A stretch of 64,000 nucleotides of DNA from Bacteroidales bacterium (GTDB lineage Bacteria; Bacteroidota; Bacteroidia; Bacteroidales; Muribaculaceae): positions 23,873-87,872 of the forward strand of contig SUXH01000010.1 of the NCBI GenBank assembly GCA_015061055.1, given 5' to 3'. The notes beneath the pieces are model-generated. The model did no database searches, was not told where the DNA came from, and saw nothing but the letters and a program-made list of their open reading frames with translations. Below, piece by piece: positions 47,891 to 59,327 of this stretch. A program made the position numbers and the translations under genes. The stretch's first letter is position 1, and every line of letters starts with the position of its first letter.

Positions 47891-50443
47891 ATGATTTGTA
47901 AGTACAAGTTATTTTTTGATGATAAAGAATATGAGTTAGATTCCCAATGTATACGAAATTGGGACAATATAAAGTGTACGTTGGAACGCAAAGATTTTAG
48001 CGGTATTGTGCGTTCATTCTCATCTGAAATTGAGTTTGTGAATGAGGCTTATTCCCTATTGAAAAATAAATATCTTGAAACCGGGATAAATACAAGTGTC
48101 ATTTTCGCGATCTATTCGATTAACGACCAATGGTCTTTCGATAAAATATTTGAATGTCCGCTTGATTTTTCTTCAATATCATGGGATGCGTATGTTCTTA
48201 AAATCAGTTGTGTAGATGACAATCTATCTGCTTTAATAAAAGCAAATGGAGGAACAAAATTTGAGTTTACCATTGGAGAGGACATTGTCGTTGATAATCA
48301 TCTTTTCTATGATAGAGTATCAATGATAAATACCGCTTCCCACGAAATTACAGGAGATGGAATTGATGATAGAGGAAATACATTAGTTGGTGTAGCCTCA
48401 TCTATGTCAAGACTTGCTACTTACGCAATTGGAGAAAGTGAAATATTTGAAAATAGTCCGATATTAGTATCAGATGAGGATACTGAAGATGGTGGTTGTA
48501 TTGCAGAAATAGTCAAATCAACAGAGTATATTGAATTTGATATAGAGATACACAATTATCTTAACGGAGCAGGTCTTACACATACAGATTCATTGGACAT
48601 ATATCTAATGGAGTTTGATAAATCCGAAGTCTCTTATAATTCAAATTATAAAAACTTAGGCACCATTTTTTCGACTGGTGAGACTTCAATATTTTCGCGT
48701 ACATATATTGGGGTATTCTCTTCTTACGAAGAATTGGTTAGAGCATATCCTAATCCGCCATCAGATGTGTGGGCTGCAATAGGTAATAGCAGAAAAGAAG
48801 CTTCAGAAGTTTATTATACTCCAATTAGCAATGATGACGCAAAAGTAAAATGGGAAAAAGGGAGGATGATTCATTATAGTAATGGTGGAGGAAGAAATGA
48901 ATATGAAGTATGGTGTTGGGACCGCAAACAAATAACCACAATTAAAATCAGCAATCCCACCGTTGGTAAAAAATATGCTTTATTTTATACAGCATCTTTA
49001 TATTTTAGTCATTCACAAAGTATGAGAACCCCGTATTGTCATATAGATTCGTCAATAAAGACGCGATGGATGAGTAGAGCAATTCCGATTGAAATTGATA
49101 CTATCACACCTAAAGAACTATTGAAATCTTTATTGTTAAAAGTTTGTGGTGGTAATATAAAAGCAACTCCTTATATAAGCGACGAAGATACTCGTATCAA
49201 TAATACATATATTGTTGCAGCGGAAAGTATTCGTGGAATTAGTGGGGCAAAAATATATTCCTCATTCAATGATTTTTGCGAATGGATTGAAACCGTATTT
49301 GGATATACATACTATTTAGGGAATCGAATTAAAAGTAGGTTTGTAAAACTAATGACTTACGATTCATATTCAAGTAGTTCTTTACCGGATTATGAAGATG
49401 ATTATTGTCCTGATGAAAACAAATCAGACATCACGTTTTATGAGCAAGAACAATTATTTTTGGTTTTCAATTCAAATAATGGAAAATTTTATAACCAATG
49501 GAACGATTCAGAGTATTATAACGACACGATTACTCAAAAGGCTCGTAGAGACATTTTATTTGAAGAGTCTATATTAAAAACAGCATTTTATATTAATGAT
49601 GAGGGTGTAGTTACAAAGTATAACGACGATATTTCTATGTATGATAAAGATTCTCAAGATGTATTTTTCGTACATAGAAATAGCTTATTCAATGGAACAA
49701 ACACCATTAATGTAGATGATGCGATTGATTTACAATATAAAATTAATACCGGTCTATTATATAGTACCATTGAGATTGGCTATGAGAAACAAGATTATGA
49801 AACTATTTGTGGGCGTGATGAGTGGAATTTTACAAACTATTATACAACAGGGATTAGTGTCAGTGATAAAAAATTGACACTAAAAAGCAAATATCGAGCA
49901 GATTGTTATGGTTTTGAATTTCTATCTCAAGAACGAAGTAATGACACCACAGATAACAAGTCCGATAGTGATATATTTTTTGTGCATTGCAAAACAGATC
50001 AAGAAGAGGCTTCAGACAACGAAGAATCTACAATATCAACAAGACTTGTAATTGATAGAAGTAGCGCTATTGAAGGTGCATTATCTGATACCGTATTCAA
50101 TGGCGAATATTCACCATTAAAATGTCTGAAATCAAATCTATCATATATCGGAGCAATAGCAGATATTCTTAACATTCAGCATACGGCGAGTGATGGTAAT
50201 TCTGATATAGTTATTGACGGCGAGCCTATGAGTGCGTCAATAATCAGTGATTCTCCATTATTTAGCATTGGTGAATTAAGTTTTAAGACTCCAAAATGTG
50301 ATTTCAGCATAAGGAATGAAGATTTAATCAAGGTTGATTTTTTCGGAGAAAATTATATCGGCTTCGTAAAACAAGTGGAGATTAATGAAGCGAAAGAAGA
50401 GTCCGTACAATATACACTAATCATCAAAACTATTGAACTATGA
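47891..50443 (+). CDS. Large baseplate/distal tail protein
   Basis: 850 residues, mostly beta-rich with no signal peptide or membrane helices, following the tape measure by two small genes. The segment GGGNIKATPYISDEDTRINNTYIVAAESIRG and its long C-terminal strands resemble distal tail or baseplate hub proteins that link tail tube to fibres. Function is inferred from size and order. It overlaps the next gene by 4 nt. Confidence 0.62.
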   Translation: MICKYKLFFDDKEYELDSQCIRNWDNIKCTLERKDFSGIVRSFSSEIEFVNEAYSLLKNKYLETGINTSVIFAIYSINDQWSFDKIFECPLDFSSISWDAYVLKISCVDDNLSALIKANGGTKFEFTIGEDIVVDNHLFYDRVSMINTASHEITGDGIDDRGNTLVGVASSMSRLATYAIGESEIFENSPILVSDEDTEDGGCIAEIVKSTEYIEFDIEIHNYLNGAGLTHTDSLDIYLMEFDKSEVSYNSNYKNLGTIFSTGETSIFSRTYIGVFSSYEELVRAYPNPPSDVWAAIGNSRKEASEVYYTPISNDDAKVKWEKGRMIHYSNGGGRNEYEVWCWDRKQITTIKISNPTVGKKYALFYTASLYFSHSQSMRTPYCHIDSSIKTRWMSRAIPIEIDTITPKELLKSLLLKVCGGNIKATPYISDEDTRINNTYIVAAESIRGISGAKIYSSFNDFCEWIETVFGYTYYLGNRIKSRFVKLMTYDSYSSSSLPDYEDDYCPDENKSDITFYEQEQLFLVFNSNNGKFYNQWNDSEYYNDTITQKARRDILFEESILKTAFYINDEGVVTKYNDDISMYDKDSQDVFFVHRNSLFNGTNTINVDDAIDLQYKINTGLLYSTIEIGYEKQDYETICGRDEWNFTNYYTTGISVSDKKLTLKSKYRADCYGFEFLSQERSNDTTDNKSDSDIFFVHCKTDQEEASDNEESTISTRLVIDRSSAIEGALSDTVFNGEYSPLKCLKSNLSYIGAIADILNIQHTASDGNSDIVIDGEPMSASIISDSPLFSIGELSFKTPKCDFSIRNEDLIKVDFFGENYIGFVKQVEINEAKEESVQYTLIIKTIEL

Positions 50444-51276
50444 TTATAAGTCCTTTTACACCTCTGTTTTTTGATTTGCATAAATCAGATGGCATAGATA
50501 GTCGATATATTCAATTATTTGCACCAACAGATAGAATACTTGTTGAGGTTATACGAACTGTGAACGAAAATACTCCGGTAGCCGTTTTGCGAAACCATAT
50601 TTCCGGAGTAGAACAACATATATTGTGGAATAGTTGGCAAATGAATGACACTGATATTCTCGACTTCCACGAAATTACGGGACTATCAGATGGTTGTTAT
50701 AGCCTAACTATTGGAGATAAAGAGAGCCGACACTTTAGGGTAACATCTGTGGTTGAGGATTTGAATGCCACGACATTGATACAATATTGCATGAAAAACA
50801 ACAAGCAACGCCAAGATGTTGTTTCGTGGATTGATGGCATGCAATATTTCTTCGATTTTCGAGTGCCGGGAGGTTTCAAGGATAAAGGTTGGTCTTTTGG
50901 CGTAGATAATGAACAATTTGTTACGGATTTATCGGATATAATAGAATTATATGCAACAGATTCTACAATTAAAACATTTACGATGGGTACAAATATAGGT
51001 TGTCCTATATGGTTTGCCGAGTTACTAAACAGATTGTTATGTTGTTCGTATGTCTATTTCGATGGTGTTAGATATGCACGAAAAGATACGAGTGTGCCAG
51101 AATTGAATGAGCAAATGGAGGGGCTTAATAGTTTCGTGTTCAATCAACAATTACAAAAAGTCAATAATATCAATGCTACAATAGAAAATGCCAATCAGGC
51201 AATTATTCGTAGAGTTAGTTCCGAATATAGAAGTACCGAGACAGATACCGATAATATGAACTTATTAATTAACTAA
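50440..51276 (+). CDS. Baseplate or upper-fibre protein
   Basis: 278 residues beginning MIISPFTPLFFDLHKSDGIDSRYIQLFAPTDRILVEVIRT. The N-terminal part is beta-rich, and the last 50 residues (ELNEQMEGLNSFVFNQQLQKVNNINATIENANQAII) are helical, a possible trimeric coiled coil that could join the giant tail protein 4 nt downstream. No family recognised. Confidence 0.6.
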   Translation: MIISPFTPLFFDLHKSDGIDSRYIQLFAPTDRILVEVIRTVNENTPVAVLRNHISGVEQHILWNSWQMNDTDILDFHEITGLSDGCYSLTIGDKESRHFRVTSVVEDLNATTLIQYCMKNNKQRQDVVSWIDGMQYFFDFRVPGGFKDKGWSFGVDNEQFVTDLSDIIELYATDSTIKTFTMGTNIGCPIWFAELLNRLLCCSYVYFDGVRYARKDTSVPELNEQMEGLNSFVFNQQLQKVNNINATIENANQAIIRRVSSEYRSTETDTDNMNLLIN

Positions 51277-51280
51277 GATT

Positions 51281-54200
51281 ATGACAGAAGAAGAATTACA
51301 AAGCATTATTCGTGCAGTCCTTTCTTCTATTAGGACAAACAGTAAGACAATTGACCAGCTTACAGCTGTTGAGACTTTGGGAGAAAGCGATTTCTTTGAA
51401 GTTAATGGTGGTAGGAAAATATCCTATTCCGTTTTAGCAAGTTTGATTTCATCTCTTGCGAAAGACGGTCAGACAGACTTAAAAACACTCATCGAAAAGA
51501 ATGTGCTTAAATCTGTATCAATTAATACAACTGAAAGTACTGCAACATTGACAATCTCAGCAGTTGGCAAAACTATCTCTTGTTCTATACCCATTGCAAC
51601 GATTAACAATGCCGGTATAATAACAGCAGCCGATAAGTTGAAAATAACAACGGCTTACGACAATGCTACTACTGCAAAAGATGTCGCTGAACGAGCTATT
51701 ACACTTGTAAACCTTGCAAAAGACACATCAGACTTGGCTAAAACAATTGCAAGCGAAGCACAGAAGCAGGCTACAAGTGCGTCAGAAACTGCAAATAAAG
51801 CTAAAGAAAATTCATCATCAGCTATGGAAGTGGCAGAACAAGCAGATAATAATGCAAACAAAGCATTATCGATTGTAAACTCTATGGGTACTCCCTCTAT
51901 TTATCCGTTTGATTGTCAAGTTTACCGAGCCGAAGAACTATCATCATACGCAGTTGGAACGATTGCGTACTCTGCAAGTGATAAGTGTTTTTGTATAAAA
52001 ACCGAAAGTAGCTTTGCTCACCATACAGCATATAATACTACCAACGAAGAATATAAAATTGTTCCTCGTTCTGATATTTTATTTCGAAATGGCAATAGGT
52101 TATATATGTGGAATGGCACCAGCCTAATACCTTATATTCAAAAAGCAGAGTTTGACGAAGAAAAAGAGAAAATAAAAGGAACGATAACTCCTCGCACATT
52201 TGTGAATGTGAACGAGCTTATTGCGGCTCATGATGAGATGTCTTTAGAAGAAGCCATTGGATATATAGCAGGTAGTTATGCAGTATATAAAGTTCCCGGC
52301 GTAGTTTTAACTTTTAGAAGTAATGTACAAGGCGAAGGTTGGGTGAGTTATCAGTATATCGGTTCAACTTTTACTGATGTATCTCATTGGCAAAAATTCG
52401 GTGGTCGTGCAACTGTCGGAAACTGTTACAATGTAACCAACGAACAACCATTGTCAGGAGGATATTATACACTCGAAACAGCAATAAAGGCGACTTATTC
52501 CAAAGGTCTTGCTTCAGGAGGTTTACAAATCACATTCTCCATTGCTAAAGCATCATGGAAAACATATCAATATATCGGTACTGACACTACTGAAGAAAGT
52601 TTTACAAATGCGTCTAATTGGATAGACCTTGCCGGAATGTCGGCAGGCTCGGAGCCTATAATCAACATCGACAATCTATGTGGTTCTTGCCAATACTCCG
52701 AATATTACTCATTGCAGTATGCGATTACAGCTTTACTTAACAAGCAAACAAGCAGTGGAATAACATACGCAAAAAGTGGTTTAGTAATAACTTATAAGAC
52801 CGGTGAAAATACTTTTGAAACAAAGCAATTCAAAGGTGAGGTTTCTGATTTTGGCACAGCCGAATTATGGGCTGATTTTGGAGGAGCCGGCAGTAAGGTG
52901 GAAACAAAAGATGAAACGGAAAAAGATGGAAAAAATGCGTTCTCAACAGGAGGAGCATATAAACATATACCGACTAAACTTAAAATCGATACAGAAACGG
53001 AGGGTGTTGTAAAGATACAAATGCTCAATGCTGATGATGAGGGTGTCGGTGATGAGGAACAGTTTAATGTCGGCACAGGTTCGGGAGGTTATTCAGGGAC
53101 ACTAGTAAATGTAGCCTTTGAACAATCGCCTTTGTATGCTTCTGCCGGAAGTAATATCATACTAAAGGCGTCAATCCAATCAGTAACACAATCGGCAGGT
53201 GGTCAAGAGATAACCAACAATATAGAATCGGCACAACTGCTTGACCGAGATACGAATCAGGTGTTGGAAACATACAAACTTAATAAGGCATCATCGGCAA
53301 GTCCTGACACATTCGATTTCGAGTTTGATTTATCAAATTATTTCTCCGAAGCCGGATCAAGACGATTCAAGTTGCTTGTTACTGACGATGGTGGCAATAC
53401 CGGTAGCCGTAATGTCAATGTTACAGCAGTAGATGTAACCATTACATCAATGCAGACACTCAATTACACCTCATCTACGGCATTAGAGGTTGGTGGCTCA
53501 ACTAAATCAATATTGATGTATAAGTTTGCCAATAATGCAAGCGATAAAGGTATTGAGTGTATAACTGAAATCTATATCAACGGAGAGTGGTTAGAACTTG
53601 GTCGGGCAACTGTAAATGACACTTATTCTCATTCAATCAGCATAAACCCAAATAATTGTTTGGGTAATGTATTGACACATGGTGCATATCCTATCCGTAT
53701 TCATGGTGTAGATATCGCTTCGGGAGTAATCGGGAACTATTTGCATACAGCAATAATGGTTGTTGATAGTGGTAACACCACTCCGATTGTTGCTACTCGT
53801 TGGTATAGTGAAGATGAAACAGCCTCATTGAAATTATATGAAAGTGTAAATGTTGATTTCGCAGTATATACACCAGGAGCAACAACATCTCAAGCCAAAG
53901 TCTATTTCGGTCAAAGTGAGAATGCAGAAAATGTATCATCGCAAAATGCAATGGTATCATCTACATACACATTCAAGCAGAAAATAACCGATGTAGAAAT
54001 TGATGGTTCTGTAACAATGGAGGTGTATGTTGTTTCCGGAACATCACAATCACAAGTTGCAGAGTTTATGATTTCAGGAACACTGATTGAAATTAGTGAA
54101 GTTGCTGGAGCCGAGTTTAATTTGGATTTCCATAATCGTAGCAACTCCGAAAGCGACCATACAATAACCGATAATGGTATTACAATGTCTGTTGAGGGTG

Positions 54201-57200
54201 CTAATTGGAGTACCAACGGCTTTGTAAAAGATAGTTTTGGAACCTTTAGTAATACAGAAACAGATACGGGGATAATGGCATTGCGTATAGCCGAGAATGT
54301 AAAGGCTACTCTTAATTATAAGCCATTTGATGACGCATCAATTGAAACAAACGGTCTTGCGATACAGTTTTCCATTCGTAAACGTAACATGGCTAATGAT
54401 GATGCCCGGTTAATATCTTGTATTGCTAATGGTGTCGGTTTCTATGTTACCGGTCGAAATGTCGTATTTACTACTGACAACGGAGCAACTGTTGCACATA
54501 CGATTACATCGGCATTAAAAGACGACAGTATAACTAATGTTGCCATTGTTATAGAACCGTCAAATCGTGCACCATATTCCGGTATTGGCGTTGTAAAGAT
54601 GTATTTTGATGGTGAAGAAATCGGAGCATGTTACTATGAAGTCGGAGCAATTGCACGACATAATACGCCGATATCATTTGAGGGTATAGAGGGCGAACTA
54701 TACCTATACAACATAAAAGCGTGGAAATCGTATTATAATTTTGAGCAAGCATTTAATAACTATTTGCTCAAAATGTCCGATACTGATGCGATGATTGAAG
54801 AGTTCACATTTAATGCTGTAATGGCTCCCCAAACAGCAGAGAATGTAACTAAAAACAGACCTCAAGCAAACGCATTGTATGATATAGGTATTCCTTATTT
54901 CGTCGTATGTAAAAACGCAGATACAGCAGACAACGATGCAAAAGACAATTATCCTGAATATATTGAGAGCCTTGACGGAGATAAAAAGACAACTCGCATA
55001 CTCGACATATATGCCTACTTCCCTAATCGTCCCTGGCAAGATTTTAAAGCTATTGGCTGTACCGTAAGTAATCAGGGGACAACATCGTCTAAACGCCCAA
55101 TCAAAAATATCAAAATAAAATTAAAATCTGCAACAATCACATTGTTGCGCGATCGTAGCGAGTTCACAACCCCACAAGAACTCACATATTATGATGAGTG
55201 TGCTAAAAATGCTTCCAATTGTCGAGTGCAGATATATGATACATCATTGCCAACCAATATAATCACTGTTAAGGTCGATTTTTCAGAATCAGGAGGAGCA
55301 AACAATGGAGCAAGTACACACTTGTTTAATGATTTGCAACGTGCGTTAGGTGCTAAATATATGACACCGGCACAAAATGCCTATGTAGGTACATATACAT
55401 TAACAACCTCAATTGATTCTACTCCTTGTGCGTTTTTCCGCACAGATAAGTATAGCCCTGATGCGACTTCTCCTTCTTATGGTTATTTCCATGCTAAAGG
55501 TAATTGGAATGAAGATAAAGGAGATGCTAAAGTGTTTGGTTTTGAGGGTGTAGATGGTTATAATGCAGACTGCCTGAATTATGGAGACTTCATCGAACTT
55601 GTTGCTGCACGCGACCAATCCATTGATGATTTTGACGGCACGATTGACAAAACCGCATGGGACTCATCAGAAGTTTACTTGTTGAGTGAGTTCTGCGGTC
55701 CTAATTATCGTGTGTATCGTTATAAAAATGGAGTTTGGACAAACACTACCGGCACAATGAAGTATAACGATGGCAAATGGGTAGTTAGTGGCGATGTTCT
55801 TAATCCGGTTGAGAATTTTGAGCTTTTGAAGTATGACGGAATGGATTGGTATCAAGGTGTAAACTCTCTTGATGATATGCTTGCTCCTGATACTGACGGT
55901 AATCCGATGTGGATGCAGTATTTTGAAAGCCGTTATCCCGATGATGACGACCTCAACGACAAATACGAAAAAGGGTTGAAAGTACCATATAATCTATACA
56001 AATGGTTGCGTTGGTGTCAAGATTGTAACCAACACCTTACAGAAGATGATGGTAACATCACAATCAACGGTGTAGATGTTGCAGGAACGGTTGAGAATCG
56101 TTTGTTGAAGTATAAACAAGAGTTACACAAAGTAGCTAATGTACACTCCGTAATGTGTTATACGGCTTTTATAGATTATCTTGCTGCTGTCGATCAAGAA
56201 AGTAAAAACTCTATGCTTGGTTTCTATCTTGATACAGACGGAGAGACAAGAGCCTATATGAACCACTTGTACGATGGTGATACAGTTCTCGGAAGCGATA
56301 ATGACTGTGGTTTGACAATCCCTACTGATGTCAATATGCACACTGATGAGGGGATTTATCAGGGTTGGGATTCTGTATTGTTCAAACAACTATCTAAATG
56401 TGATAATGTTTGGCTCGATGATACAGGAACATCTGTAATAACATTGCGAGAAGTTGTTAGTGTGATGCGTGAATGTACTCTTGAAAGTGGTCTTAAACCA
56501 TTCTCTCCGGCAGGTCTTGAATACTATTGGATAACATTGCGTTTGAGTAAGTGGCCCAAACTCGTATCTTCATTTGACGGAGAACGAAAATATATTGAAC
56601 ACAGCACATCATCAGCAAATTATTTCTATGCACTGCATGGATTGAGTATTCAACGATTGCAAGACTTCATAGAGAAACGATTTGAGTACCGAGATGGTTA
56701 TTACCAAACAGGCGACTTGTTCAAATCTGCAATGTCTATGCGTGCGACAGGTACAAATGTATCTATCAAGATAAAAGCAGCTAAAGACGGTTATTTCGGT
56801 CTTGGCGTGGACCGAGCCAATAGTGCTACCGATAGTTGTTATCTAAAAGCCGGTGAAGAGTACATATTGCAATCGGGAATGACAAATACAGGTAGTGGAA
56901 CAATGTTATATCTGTTTGGAGCCGATAAGGTAGAAGAACTTGACATAAGCGAAGCAACTCCAAGCGGTCAATCGTGGGATATTAGCGAGTTGATACTATT
57001 GAAAAAGTTTATTATTGGTGGAGCCGATTATGTTCCTGCAAGCAATACGCAAGGTTATTTAAGTTCATTGAACTTAGGCAATATGCCGTTCTTGGAAGAG
57101 TTGGATATACGCAACACCAAAGTAACAAGTATAAATGCGACTTATTGTCCGAGATTAAAAAGCATACTTGCTGCAGGCTCACAACTTCAGAGTTGCACAC

Positions 57201-59266
57201 TTGCCGAAACATCTCCTATTGAAACATTGGAGTTACCGGCAACATTAACAAGTGTTTCGCTTGTCAATTTGCCGAACCTTACTTATCCCGGAGGATTGTC
57301 ATTTGAGGGTATGAATAGTGTTGTGCGTTTTATGCTGTCAGGGTGTCCTAATATTAATCCGCTATCATTGATTAATGACATTGTAGGCTCATCGGCAATC
57401 AAGTATATTCGTATTACAGATGTTAATATTACAGCTTCTTGCCAATTGTTATTATCATTGAAAGCGAATGGTGCAATCGGACTTGACCAAAACGGCAACG
57501 CCTATGATGAAAGTAGCAAGTGTTCAGGTCTTACAGGTCGTTGGATTTTGCAAGAATTGGTTGATAATAATATCCTTGAAGAGTGTCAAGAGTATTTCCC
57601 GGAATTAGAGATACACAACTCTCAATTTTCGGTAGTTGGTTTTGATGATACAGTTGATGACCCCTCCAACATTACCAACTATGACAACAATACCGGTTAC
57701 GAGTTTAGTAACGATTATGTTGCAAGCGGGCATTTTAAGAAGATTAGCGAGAATGCTAAAATCTATAAGGCTATGTTTGACAACAAGAATAAGGTTATGA
57801 ATTGCAAGCAAATCAGCGATGAAAATTATACAGTTCTTGCTGACGGAACATCATTTGACCCGACAGATAATGCCGGAGAAGGGTTTGATGTTATGAAGCT
57901 TATGCCTAAATATTGGTATAAGGGTGTGAACGACTTTAAGAACCAAAAGAAATATCTTATTGGTAGCAGTAGCGATAGTGAACCATTATCAACCGCTAAT
58001 GTTGTCAAACGAGCATTTTTGTCTGATTGTTTATTGAAATCATTATCAGCATTGCTTACTGATGATTTAGTGTCAGGAGGTGATTATGAACTAACCGACA
58101 ATCCCAATATGAATGTTTATTCTTTTGATGTAGATGGAATGAAACAAGTAAGATGGCCAGGTGTTAATAATGCTTCTGTTGGCGCAGCTTTTGTCGATTC
58201 CGACAATAAGGTAATCAACACCTATAATATGGCAGTAAATCATTCGTTATTTGATTTTGTGTTAGGTGAATACATCTTTATTGATGTGCCGGCAGGTGCA
58301 AAAAGATTCATTTTTACATCTCCCACAGGGTTTGACGATAAAGAAGTGATAGCAGTAGATAGTAATGCTATTGAAGCTATTGAGCCTGATTGGGTGCTAC
58401 ATAAACCTGAACTAATTGGTGTATATGGAGTAAGTATTGACGCATTAATGCGTCCTCGTTCAATCAGTGGCGTTAAAACACAGTGTGGAACCGGCACATC
58501 AACTACTAATGCCGATTGGACTTATGACAATAAAGGTAAAGTATCAAATTCAGCGGCTCCAACATCGACAATGAACTACACTTGTAAAGATTTCTTGAAT
58601 CTTTGTAATTTACGAGGTGAAGGTTATCAATCTATCGACTATGAAATGAGCAAAGATGTAGCAAACTTATTCTATGCTGTTTTTGGTAACAGAGATGCTC
58701 AAGAACAATGCGGTTATGGTACGAGTTCTCAATATACTACGGGTAAATGGGATTCGTTAGGTAATGGTACAACAGTTCGAGGAAGTTCAGGCGTCGGCAA
58801 TAAGATACTCGGATTGGAAAACTTTATTGGTTGTAATTCTGAGTGGATGGATAATGTTGCCATTAATATTGCCAATTGGGAATCGTTTATCAAAAATAAA
58901 TCACTTGGAGTTTCAGGCGACGATCCCACAAATGCAATTTGGCACATATATAATCCTATTGACAAAACTGAACGAACGGTACAAGGTATAAATGCAACAG
59001 AGTATTGTATTGGTCGTGTGAAATTTGGGCGACACGCCGATATAATCGCTTCTCGTGTTACCTCTGACAAATCTAAATGGAACCAAAATTATTCGGATTG
59101 TCAGTATTATACACATTCTATCGGGCGTTGTGTTCTTCGTTCCAGCAACTACTCGTATGCGTATGGCGGTCTTGCGTATGCGTACGCGTATAACGTTTCG
59201 TCGAACTCGAACACGAGCTACGGTGCTCGTCTTGCCTTCAGGGGCGAAATCGAAATCGACGAGTAG
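51281..59266 (+). CDS. Giant receptor-binding tail protein (DGR target)
   Basis: 2661 residues. Layout: N-terminal helical and coiled-coil stalk (about 1-210); three repeats each ending in W-x-x-F/L-G/A-G at about 370, 447 and 530; Ig-like beta region; a laminin-G/concanavalin-like domain (about 945-1170); a long middle part; a leucine-rich-repeat-like stretch (about 1885-2025, LDIRNTKVTSINATYCPRLKSI); and a C-terminal C-type-lectin-like domain (about 2480-2661) ending SYGARLAFRGEIEIDE. Residues about 2615-2651 are the variable repeat. Seven VR codon changes against the template turn Asn codons into Tyr or Ser, so binding-site residues are targeted. It probably attaches the phage to variable host surface receptors. 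Confidence 0.88.
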   Translation: MTEEELQSIIRAVLSSIRTNSKTIDQLTAVETLGESDFFEVNGGRKISYSVLASLISSLAKDGQTDLKTLIEKNVLKSVSINTTESTATLTISAVGKTISCSIPIATINNAGIITAADKLKITTAYDNATTAKDVAERAITLVNLAKDTSDLAKTIASEAQKQATSASETANKAKENSSSAMEVAEQADNNANKALSIVNSMGTPSIYPFDCQVYRAEELSSYAVGTIAYSASDKCFCIKTESSFAHHTAYNTTNEEYKIVPRSDILFRNGNRLYMWNGTSLIPYIQKAEFDEEKEKIKGTITPRTFVNVNELIAAHDEMSLEEAIGYIAGSYAVYKVPGVVLTFRSNVQGEGWVSYQYIGSTFTDVSHWQKFGGRATVGNCYNVTNEQPLSGGYYTLETAIKATYSKGLASGGLQITFSIAKASWKTYQYIGTDTTEESFTNASNWIDLAGMSAGSEPIINIDNLCGSCQYSEYYSLQYAITALLNKQTSSGITYAKSGLVITYKTGENTFETKQFKGEVSDFGTAELWADFGGAGSKVETKDETEKDGKNAFSTGGAYKHIPTKLKIDTETEGVVKIQMLNADDEGVGDEEQFNVGTGSGGYSGTLVNVAFEQSPLYASAGSNIILKASIQSVTQSAGGQEITNNIESAQLLDRDTNQVLETYKLNKASSASPDTFDFEFDLSNYFSEAGSRRFKLLVTDDGGNTGSRNVNVTAVDVTITSMQTLNYTSSTALEVGGSTKSILMYKFANNASDKGIECITEIYINGEWLELGRATVNDTYSHSISINPNNCLGNVLTHGAYPIRIHGVDIASGVIGNYLHTAIMVVDSGNTTPIVATRWYSEDETASLKLYESVNVDFAVYTPGATTSQAKVYFGQSENAENVSSQNAMVSSTYTFKQKITDVEIDGSVTMEVYVVSGTSQSQVAEFMISGTLIEISEVAGAEFNLDFHNRSNSESDHTITDNGITMSVEGANWSTNGFVKDSFGTFSNTETDTGIMALRIAENVKATLNYKPFDDASIETNGLAIQFSIRKRNMANDDARLISCIANGVGFYVTGRNVVFTTDNGATVAHTITSALKDDSITNVAIVIEPSNRAPYSGIGVVKMYFDGEEIGACYYEVGAIARHNTPISFEGIEGELYLYNIKAWKSYYNFEQAFNNYLLKMSDTDAMIEEFTFNAVMAPQTAENVTKNRPQANALYDIGIPYFVVCKNADTADNDAKDNYPEYIESLDGDKKTTRILDIYAYFPNRPWQDFKAIGCTVSNQGTTSSKRPIKNIKIKLKSATITLLRDRSEFTTPQELTYYDECAKNASNCRVQIYDTSLPTNIITVKVDFSESGGANNGASTHLFNDLQRALGAKYMTPAQNAYVGTYTLTTSIDSTPCAFFRTDKYSPDATSPSYGYFHAKGNWNEDKGDAKVFGFEGVDGYNADCLNYGDFIELVAARDQSIDDFDGTIDKTAWDSSEVYLLSEFCGPNYRVYRYKNGVWTNTTGTMKYNDGKWVVSGDVLNPVENFELLKYDGMDWYQGVNSLDDMLAPDTDGNPMWMQYFESRYPDDDDLNDKYEKGLKVPYNLYKWLRWCQDCNQHLTEDDGNITINGVDVAGTVENRLLKYKQELHKVANVHSVMCYTAFIDYLAAVDQESKNSMLGFYLDTDGETRAYMNHLYDGDTVLGSDNDCGLTIPTDVNMHTDEGIYQGWDSVLFKQLSKCDNVWLDDTGTSVITLREVVSVMRECTLESGLKPFSPAGLEYYWITLRLSKWPKLVSSFDGERKYIEHSTSSANYFYALHGLSIQRLQDFIEKRFEYRDGYYQTGDLFKSAMSMRATGTNVSIKIKAAKDGYFGLGVDRANSATDSCYLKAGEEYILQSGMTNTGSGTMLYLFGADKVEELDISEATPSGQSWDISELILLKKFIIGGADYVPASNTQGYLSSLNLGNMPFLEELDIRNTKVTSINATYCPRLKSILAAGSQLQSCTLAETSPIETLELPATLTSVSLVNLPNLTYPGGLSFEGMNSVVRFMLSGCPNINPLSLINDIVGSSAIKYIRITDVNITASCQLLLSLKANGAIGLDQNGNAYDESSKCSGLTGRWILQELVDNNILEECQEYFPELEIHNSQFSVVGFDDTVDDPSNITNYDNNTGYEFSNDYVASGHFKKISENAKIYKAMFDNKNKVMNCKQISDENYTVLADGTSFDPTDNAGEGFDVMKLMPKYWYKGVNDFKNQKKYLIGSSSDSEPLSTANVVKRAFLSDCLLKSLSALLTDDLVSGGDYELTDNPNMNVYSFDVDGMKQVRWPGVNNASVGAAFVDSDNKVINTYNMAVNHSLFDFVLGEYIFIDVPAGAKRFIFTSPTGFDDKEVIAVDSNAIEAIEPDWVLHKPELIGVYGVSIDALMRPRSISGVKTQCGTGTSTTNADWTYDNKGKVSNSAAPTSTMNYTCKDFLNLCNLRGEGYQSIDYEMSKDVANLFYAVFGNRDAQEQCGYGTSSQYTTGKWDSLGNGTTVRGSSGVGNKILGLENFIGCNSEWMDNVAINIANWESFIKNKSLGVSGDDPTNAIWHIYNPIDKTERTVQGINATEYCIGRVKFGRHADIIASRVTSDKSKWNQNYSDCQYYTHSIGRCVLRSSNYSYAYGGLAYAYAYNVSSNSNTSYGARLAFRGEIEIDE
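59124..59235 (+). repeat. DGR variable repeat (VR)
   Basis: 112 bp at the end of the tail protein gene, 105/112 identical to the template repeat 272 bp downstream. The seven differences (59150, 59156, 59162, 59183, 59189, 59217, 59219) are all template adenines: six A-to-T and one A-to-G. No difference affects a template C, G or T. Flanks of the two repeats diverge at both ends. Confidence 0.96.
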
Positions 59267-59290
59267 CAAGCGAAAGCGAAAAAAGCGATA

Positions 59291-59327
59291 GAGGCAGACT
59301 CCAATTGGAGGGCTGCCTCTCTTTTTT
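59291..59327 (+). terminator. Hairpin terminator after the variable gene
   Basis: GAGGCAG (59291-59297) pairs with CTGCCTC (59313-59319), with an inner CTCC-AATT-GGAG stem, followed by a TTTTTT run to 59327. It lies 24 nt after the stop codon and would end the long tail transcript, so that the template RNA needs its own start. Confidence 0.85.
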
